Positions 1 through 5,163 of a stretch of DNA of 5,163 bases are shown one piece after another. The stretch lies in NCBI GenBank assembly GCA_004357365.1, contig SMVT01000147.1, positions 1-5,163 on the forward strand. The letters are read 5' to 3'. How positions within the stretch are numbered: position 1 is the stretch's first letter; each line of letters begins with the position of its first letter. The notes beneath the pieces were generated by a model. It was not told the origin of the DNA. It worked only from the letters and a program-made list of their open reading frames with translations, and ran no database searches. The position numbers and the translations under genes were made by a program. The DNA comes from Nitrospina sp. GTDB taxonomy: Bacteria > Nitrospinota > Nitrospinia > Nitrospinales > Nitrospinaceae.

Positions 1-1606
1 CATTGTGCACGGTGCTCAACCGATGCGCGATGATGAGGGTGGTGCGTCCCCGCATCAGGTGGTCCAGCGCATCCTGAATCAGCATTTCCGACTGATTGTC
101 CAACGATGACGTGGCTTCGTCGAGGATTAGGATTTTCGGATCTTTCAACAGCGCGCGGGCGATGGCGATCCTCTGCCGCTCGCCGCCGGACAGTTTGACG
201 CCCTTCTCGCCCACTACGGTGTCGTATCCCTTATCCAGGTTCTCGATAAAGTCATACGCGTTGGCGAAACGCGCGGCCCGGTCCAGTTCATCGTCCGTCG
301 CGTCGAGTTTGCCGTACATGATGTTTTCACGGATGGTGCCACCGAACAACAATGTCTCCTGCGGTACCAGCGCCACATGATTCAAAAATGTTTTGAGCGC
401 GATTTCGCGGATGTCATGGCCGTCCACGCGAATGGTCCCCGCATCCACGTCGAAAAACCGATGCACCAGTTGCACCACGGTGGACTTGCCTGCGCCGCTC
501 GGACCCACCAGCGCCACCTGTTCTCCCGGCCGCACCTGCAGGGACACGTCCTTCAACACGGGAATGTCCTTCCGGTAGCCGAAGGAGACGTGGTCGAACT
601 CGATGGCGCCCTCCACCTGATCGAAGATGACCGGATTCTCCGGATCCCGGATCAGTGGTTTCGTGTCGAGAATTTCATAGACGCGGCGGATGGCGCCCAA
701 TGCCTCCTGGCTTTGCGTGTACAGACGCACGAAAGTGCCGATGGGACCGGCGATGATGATGGCATACAGAAAAAACGCCGCCAGCTCGCCCGGTGTGGTG
801 GCTCCGGCCATCACTTCGCGTCCGCCATACCACACCAGCAGTGCGGACACCAGAAACGTGAGGAACAACACAAACGGACCGAAGAAGGCGGAAACTTTCA
901 CCTTTTTTACTTCGGCGTCGAACGCGGTCTCGATGCATTCCTCAAAGCGTTGCTTTTCGTACGCCTCGCGGTTGTAGGATTTGACCACCTTGATCGACGA
1001 GATCACTTCTTCCAATACGACCATGGCGCGGGCCAACTGGTCCTGCACCTGCCCCGCCAGGGTGCGCAGGCGTTTGCCGAAGATGCGGGCGAACAGCATC
1101 AACGGTGGCAGAACGATCAAAATCAATCCGGTCAGTTTCCAGTTCAGGTAAAACACGATGGCCAGCCCACCGACCAGGGTGATGGATTGCCGCAGAACCG
1201 CCACGGGAATCGACACCAAGGCTTTTTGAATCACCGAGATGTCGTTGCTCATCCGGGAGATGATTTCCCCCACCCGCCGCTCCTGGAAAAAACGCAGGGA
1301 CAGGCTTTGAATGTGATTGAACAACTCCATCCGGAAATCGGCGGTCATGCGGTTGCCGACGAATCCCAGAATGTAATTCTGGGTGATGCCAAACAGCATC
1401 TGAAACGCGATCACCGCGATGATGTCCAGGGTCAGGCTGTTGAGCGCGGCGGCGTTCTTTTCCACCACCACCACGTTGATCATATTGCGCACAAGGAGGG
1501 GCAGAACCAGCGTGATCACCGAAGTAACGACCAGACACAAAAAGGCGAAGGCGATGCCTTTTTTATACGGTTTGGCGTAGCGCAGTATTTTGGAAAAATC
1601 TTTCAT
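1..1606 (-). CDS. ABC transporter, fused permease/ATPase half-transporter (MsbA-like), C-terminus cut by window
   Basis: Type IV (ABCB/MsbA-like) exporter half-transporter, expected to work as an inner-membrane homodimer that uses ATP to flip or export a lipid or other amphipathic substrate. 535 residues are visible; related proteins run about 580-600, so roughly 45-65 C-terminal residues lie outside the window. Six hydrophobic segments are seen at about 16-38, 57-80, 135-155, 157-176, 240-262 and 273-295. The nucleotide-binding domain follows: Walker A GPSGAGKST at 368-376 (Lys374), Q-loop Gln416, signature LSGGERQR at 472-479, Walker B ending in Asp496 with catalytic Glu497, and H-loop His528. 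All catalytic motifs are intact. The start ATG (1606-1604) lacks a clear Shine-Dalgarno but gives the normal N-terminus just before TM1. It lies 32 nt after the decarboxylase beta gene, so it is probably co-transcribed. The family is certain; the substrate cannot be read from sequence, and MsbA lipid-A flippase is only one possibility. Confidence 0.95.
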   Translation of the reverse strand, partial: MKDFSKILRYAKPYKKGIAFAFLCLVVTSVITLVLPLLVRNMINVVVVEKNAAALNSLTLDIIAVIAFQMLFGITQNYILGFVGNRMTADFRMELFNHIQSLSLRFFQERRVGEIISRMSNDISVIQKALVSIPVAVLRQSITLVGGLAIVFYLNWKLTGLILIVLPPLMLFARIFGKRLRTLAGQVQDQLARAMVVLEEVISSIKVVKSYNREAYEKQRFEECIETAFDAEVKKVKVSAFFGPFVLFLTFLVSALLVWYGGREVMAGATTPGELAAFFLYAIIIAGPIGTFVRLYTQSQEALGAIRRVYEILDTKPLIRDPENPVIFDQVEGAIEFDHVSFGYRKDIPVLKDVSLQVRPGEQVALVGPSGAGKSTVVQLVHRFFDVDAGTIRVDGHDIREIALKTFLNHVALVPQETLLFGGTIRENIMYGKLDATDDELDRAARFANAYDFIENLDKGYDTVVGEKGVKLSGGERQRIAIARALLKDPKILILDEATSSLDNQSEMLIQDALDHLMRGRTTLIIAHRLSTVHN

Positions 1607-1638
1607 GAGCCAACTTGTATCAGAGAATGGACCCAGGG

Positions 1639-2199
1639 TTATCCCGCCAGCGCTGCCATGAAGCGGTCGCGGATTTCTTCGGGTGTGTGCGTCACCCGGG
1701 CCTGGGAGGCATCGAACGCGGGCTCGACCTTGATGAGCAGAAATACCGGCCCCTCTTCCTTATACAACTGCTGGTAGGCGGGGCGGATATCCTCGCGCCG
1801 GGTCACCCGCATCGCCTGTTTGTATCCGGCACTTTTAGCTACTTCCTCCAGCCGGATGTCGTGCGACAGGGTACGCTGGCTTCCGGTCGATTCGTACACT
1901 TCATTGTCGATGACGATATGGATCAGGTTTTTCGGCGCGCAGGCGGCGATCATGGCGAGTGTGCCCATGGCCATCAGCACGTTGCCGTCGCCGTCGAAGA
2001 TCAGGGTCCGCCGCTGAGGTTGTGCCAGCGCCACGCCCAGCCCGATGGCAGACGCCAGGCCCATGGACCCGATCATGTAAAAATTTTCCCGGCGGTCGGT
2101 CACGTTGAAAAACTCGCGGCTGATGTAGCCGTTGGCCAATACCGTCGGTTCGTTGTTCAACAGGGGCGCCAGTTCCCGGAACGCGTCAATGCCTTTCAT
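1639..2199 (-). CDS. Thiamine-diphosphate decarboxylase, beta subunit (sulfopyruvate decarboxylase ComE / phosphonopyruvate decarboxylase C-terminal type)
   Basis: This 186-residue protein is the ThDP-pyrophosphate-binding half of a split 2-oxoacid decarboxylase. The cofactor/Mg signature is clear: GDG at 70-72 followed 26 residues later by IDN (97-99). An FYMIGSMGLAS stretch at 40-50 is shared by sulfopyruvate and phosphonopyruvate decarboxylases. Its length matches archaeal ComE (about 190 residues). With the alpha subunit it should decarboxylate 3-sulfopyruvate to sulfoacetaldehyde or 3-phosphonopyruvate to phosphonoacetaldehyde in the cytoplasm. Segments such as YESTGSQRT (102-110) look intermediate between the two groups, so the substrate is open. 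The ATG overlaps the end of the alpha gene by 14 nt and has a purine-rich site (AAGAAAGGG, 7-nt spacer), indicating translational coupling. Family assignment is strong; substrate assignment is uncertain, with a ComDE-like architecture slightly favouring sulfopyruvate. Confidence 0.9.
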   Translation of the reverse strand: MKGIDAFRELAPLLNNEPTVLANGYISREFFNVTDRRENFYMIGSMGLASAIGLGVALAQPQRRTLIFDGDGNVLMAMGTLAMIAACAPKNLIHIVIDNEVYESTGSQRTLSHDIRLEEVAKSAGYKQAMRVTRREDIRPAYQQLYKEEGPVFLLIKVEPAFDASQARVTHTPEEIRDRFMAALAG

Positions 2200-2686
2200 C
2201 GAACAACCCTTTCTTCACCAGCAGGGTGTAAGGCACCCGTTCGTCCTTGATCGTTTTCAGGGCGCCGGCCAGCATCCGGTCCGCATGATCCTCTTCCAGC
2301 ACCGCATATTCCATGCCCGCCGTTTTCAGCAGTTGTTGGTTGATGTCGCCCATGATGATATGCTCCGGCGCGTCCTGGCCGCCGTATCCCCGCCAGCTCA
2401 TGATGACCAGCACCGGGATTTTGTAAATCAGGTTGAGCGAGGTGAAGGCGTTGAGGCTGTAACCCAGGCCCGAGTTCTGCATGAGCAGGACCGGTTGTTT
2501 GCCGCCCAGGTAGGCCCCGGCGCAAAGGCCGACCGCCGCATCCTCGCGCACCGCAGGGATGTATCCCAGGTCTGGGTCGCCTTCGAGGTGTGCAATCAGG
2601 CCGGACAACAACGAACAGGGCACGCCGGTAAAAAAATTGAAACCGCTGTCCCGCAACTTGTCGACAAAAATTCTGGATGAAAGCAT
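2186..2686 (-). CDS. Thiamine-diphosphate decarboxylase, alpha subunit (sulfopyruvate decarboxylase ComD / phosphonopyruvate decarboxylase N-terminal type)
   Basis: This 166-residue protein is the PYR (pyrimidine-binding) half of a split ThDP decarboxylase and must pair with the beta subunit encoded immediately downstream to form active sites. Visible motifs are FFTGVPCSLL (18-27), a REDAAVG segment with Glu48 as the likely residue activating the cofactor aminopyrimidine, CAGAYLGGK (55-63), and MQNSGLG (69-75). GVPCS and SWRG (97-100) resemble phosphonopyruvate decarboxylases, whereas the REDAAVGLCAGAYLGGK stretch and the two-gene arrangement resemble archaeal ComD of coenzyme M synthesis. 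The length is close to ComD (about 170). The start at 2686 gives the usual N-terminus, but only weak ribosome-binding sequence precedes it; no better ATG exists before the conserved core. It lies 69 nt after the SDR gene and overlaps the beta gene by 14 nt. Substrate is undecided between sulfopyruvate and phosphonopyruvate. Confidence 0.9.
   Translation of the reverse strand: MLSSRIFVDKLRDSGFNFFTGVPCSLLSGLIAHLEGDPDLGYIPAVREDAAVGLCAGAYLGGKQPVLLMQNSGLGYSLNAFTSLNLIYKIPVLVIMSWRGYGGQDAPEHIIMGDINQQLLKTAGMEYAVLEEDHADRMLAGALKTIKDERVPYTLLVKKGLFDERH
2207..2215 (-). promoter_or_regulatory. Ribosome-binding site of the decarboxylase beta gene, inside the alpha coding region
   Basis: On the minus strand AAGAAAGGG ends 7 nt before the ATG at 2199. 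It lies within the last codons of the alpha gene, and the two reading frames overlap by 14 nt. This supports the beta start and coupled synthesis of the two subunits. Confidence 0.6.
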
Positions 2687-2755
2687 CAGGATTAGAGAAA
2701 AGAAGTGTGGAACCGGCGCGCTCCCGTCAGGCCGCCGGAATCCGATCCGGGCGCG
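2687..2755 (-). other. Intercistronic gap with GC-rich hairpin potential
   Basis: This 69-nt gap separates the SDR stop from the decarboxylase alpha start. A 6-bp perfect stem (CCGGCG at 2738-2733 with CGCCGG at 2718-2713, 14-nt loop) can form, followed on the transcript by a pyrimidine-rich stretch without an uninterrupted T run. An alternative overlapping stem uses 2750-2746 and 2739-2735. It is not a convincing terminator; it could be a processing or attenuation element or mere GC-rich coincidence. Confidence 0.3.
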
Positions 2756-3694
2756 TTACCATTTATCCAGCAGGCGTTCGCCGCCGTAAGTCGTCTGCAG
2801 TTTGTGAACCAGTTTGATATATTCCTTAATTCCGTCCTTGCCCTGGAATTCCACACCCAGATCGCGCGCCGCGTGGTTGGACATGGGCACGCCCTCTTCT
2901 CCCTTGATGCCCTCGATCTCGCCGAAGGAGTCGATCGTGTCGAGGATCATCTGTCCCAGGTCCAGGTTGTGAATATGACCGTCGATCAGATGATAATTCT
3001 TCCCGTAGCAGTCGGGGTTGCCCACAACTTTGTGGAGCGCCTGGGTTACCGAATCGACCGAAACATATTTGGTACCGCCCTTGAGGTCGACATTGTAATT
3101 GGTCGCCAGGAAGTCGATGGTGTTGAACCATTCGGACTTGTCGATTTGCGGTTTCACCCCGTAAATCGTCACCGGGCGCAGGATCGTGACGTTGAAGTTG
3201 CGGCTCCGGTGGTGAAAATAGCAGAACGATTCAATCGACGATTTGATGGCGCCGTACAGACTGCCCGGCATCACCGGATGCGTCTCGTCGAGCGGGTGAT
3301 CGGGGTCCACCGTCGGCAGCACCTGGCCGAATACGGTACAGGCGCTCATGAACACCACCTGCTTGACCCGCGCCTTGCGCGCCGCTTCCAAAAGGTCGAA
3401 CGAACCATTGACGTTTACCTTCACCAATTCGTCGCTGTTTTGCACGGGACCGGGATAATGCGCCAGATGAACCAGCACTTCCATGCCGTCCACCAGCTTG
3501 GCCAGTGATTCCTTTTCTTCCAGCCCGCCCATCACATAATCCACATCCTCGAACGCCTCAAGATGATCGACCACACTGCCCTCGCGGATCAAAGCCCGCA
3601 CGTTGGGCTTGTCCCCGTCCGCGCTCTGTTTAAAAAGTTTCTTGATGAAATGGGACCCGACCATGCCGGTGATCCCGGTGATTGCCACATTCAT
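2756..3694 (-). CDS. NAD(P)-dependent epimerase/dehydratase, extended short-chain dehydrogenase/reductase
   Basis: This is a 312-residue cytoplasmic protein of the extended SDR family, which typically epimerises, dehydrates or reduces nucleotide-linked sugars or similar carbonyl compounds. The Rossmann nucleotide-binding motif GxxGxxG is at the extreme N-terminus (TGITGMVG, Gly7, Gly10, Gly13). HLA at 76-78 and NVNGSFDLLEA (94-104) are typical of the family. The catalytic set is Ser117 in FMSACTVFG and the YxxxK pair Tyr147/Lys151. RPVTIYG (173-179) and a VDSVTQAL stretch (213-220) complete the extended-SDR pattern. I chose the ATG at 3694 rather than the one at 3721 because it puts the Rossmann beta-strand at residue 1-2 and has GGAGG 5 nt upstream. 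It is the first gene of the proposed operon with the split decarboxylase and the ABC exporter. The exact substrate cannot be assigned. Confidence 0.92.
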   Translation of the reverse strand: MNVAITGITGMVGSHFIKKLFKQSADGDKPNVRALIREGSVVDHLEAFEDVDYVMGGLEEKESLAKLVDGMEVLVHLAHYPGPVQNSDELVKVNVNGSFDLLEAARKARVKQVVFMSACTVFGQVLPTVDPDHPLDETHPVMPGSLYGAIKSSIESFCYFHHRSRNFNVTILRPVTIYGVKPQIDKSEWFNTIDFLATNYNVDLKGGTKYVSVDSVTQALHKVVGNPDCYGKNYHLIDGHIHNLDLGQMILDTIDSFGEIEGIKGEEGVPMSNHAARDLGVEFQGKDGIKEYIKLVHKLQTTYGGERLLDKW

Positions 3695-3699
3695 TAAAA

Positions 3700-3704
3700 C
3701 CTCC
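3700..3704 (-). promoter_or_regulatory. Strong Shine-Dalgarno deciding the SDR start
   Basis: GGAGG on the minus strand ends 5 nt before the ATG at 3694. The alternative in-frame ATG at 3721 would place this site inside the coding region and add nine residues before the Rossmann fold, so the 3694 start is preferred. Confidence 0.8.
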
Positions 3705-3713
3705 AGATGCCTT

Positions 3714-3744
3714 ATTATCAAGCAGTTACTACTGCCTTGATGAA
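3714..3744 (-). promoter_or_regulatory. Candidate promoter of the SDR-decarboxylase-transporter operon
   Basis: On the minus strand GATAAT (3719-3714) matches five of six bases of the sigma-70 -10 consensus and lies about 20 nt before the SDR start codon, just downstream of the ppdK terminator. No good -35 box is seen at 16-19 nt spacing; TTCATC (3744-3739) is the best poor match. Such a promoter would need an activator or be weak. The location is sensible; the call rests on one hexamer. Confidence 0.3.
3718..3740. repeat. Imperfect inverted repeat upstream of the SDR gene, possible operator
   Basis: The left arm TCAAGCAGT (3718-3726) is complementary to the right arm ACTGCCTTGA (3731-3740) apart from one bulged base, with a 4-nt centre; the inner arms GCAGT/ACTGC are perfect. 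It overlaps the candidate -10 box and fills the spacer upstream, as a repressor site would. It could instead be a small hairpin in the leader. Confidence 0.45.
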
Positions 3745-3758
3745 AGATTCACGGCCAT

Positions 3759-3796
3759 AAAAAACCCCGGCCCGGGTAAGCCGAAACACACCGGGG
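3759..3796 (-). terminator. Rho-independent terminator of ppdK
   Basis: On the minus strand CCCCGG (3796-3791) can pair with CCGGGG (3770-3765) across a 20-nt GC-rich loop, and the stem is followed directly by six T residues (3764-3759). It lies about 110 nt past the ppdK stop and before the candidate promoter, so it should separate ppdK from the downstream operon. Confidence 0.65.
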
Positions 3797-3909
3797 CGCA
3801 CCCTGAAAGCCGGAAGAATGTCCATACTCTAATGGAATTCGTCAATTATGATTGCAGGAATGGGGGAAGTCAACCGGATTCTCCCCTCCGGCGGGGGGTG
3901 CGGCGCGGG

Positions 3910-5163
<1,254 letters not shown>

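Noticed and set aside
942..1538. Minus-strand 198-codon open frame
   Set aside because: It is a shifted frame inside the ABC transporter, with Arg/Gly/His-rich composition typical of an out-of-frame translation.
377..1777. Plus-strand 466-codon open frame
   Set aside because: It lies opposite the ABC transporter and runs past its start; the translation is rich in His, Gln, Arg and Asp with no recognisable domain, while the minus strand encodes a complete set of ABC motifs.
1615..2680. Plus-strand open frames of 211 and 182 codons
   Set aside because: They are opposite the two decarboxylase subunits and have no motif; the minus-strand proteins carry the full ThDP-enzyme signatures.
2705..3508. 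Plus-strand 267-codon open frame
   Set aside because: It is antisense to the SDR gene, whose Rossmann and YxxxK motifs are intact; the plus translation shows no known motif and is a GC-rich shadow.
3883..3898. C-run/G-run hairpin just after the ppdK stop as a second terminator
   Set aside because: Only a 4-bp stem is clear and no T run follows on the minus strand; the structure at 3759-3796 is much better.

Overview
The window is compact, bacterial-looking DNA with moderately high GC (roughly 55-60% by eye). All five recognisable genes lie on the minus strand, so biological order runs from high to low coordinates. The encoded proteins look like those of a Gram-negative environmental bacterium. 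Nothing here fixes the taxon; a delta-proteobacterial or Nitrospinota-type genome is only a guess.

Layout in transcription order: (1) 5163-3910 is the C-terminal half of pyruvate phosphate dikinase (PpdK), cut by the window edge just after the catalytic-histidine region. (2) 3909-3695 is a gene-free gap with a rho-independent terminator for ppdK (about 3796-3759), then a candidate promoter overlapping an imperfect inverted repeat. (3) 3694-2756 is an extended short-chain dehydrogenase/reductase (NAD-dependent epimerase/dehydratase family) with a strong Shine-Dalgarno. (4) 2686-2186 and 2199-1639 are the two subunits of a split thiamine-diphosphate decarboxylase of the sulfopyruvate (ComD/ComE) / phosphonopyruvate (Ppd) type; the genes overlap by 14 nt. 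(5) 1606-1 is an MsbA-like ABC half-transporter with fused membrane and ATPase domains, cut near its C-terminus by the window start.

Genes 3-5 have short gaps (69 nt, -14 nt, 32 nt) and probably form one transcription unit, separate from ppdK. The decarboxylase would turn a 3-sulfo- or 3-phosphono-pyruvate into the C2 aldehyde. The SDR could make or modify a sugar or other carbonyl partner, and the exporter could flip a lipid-linked product. That would fit a small pathway for a sulfonate- or phosphonate-bearing envelope component, but no PEP mutase, sulfolactate enzyme, aminotransferase or transferase is visible, so the pathway is inference. PpdK makes phosphoenolpyruvate, the precursor of both phosphonopyruvate and sulfopyruvate, but it is also a common housekeeping enzyme.
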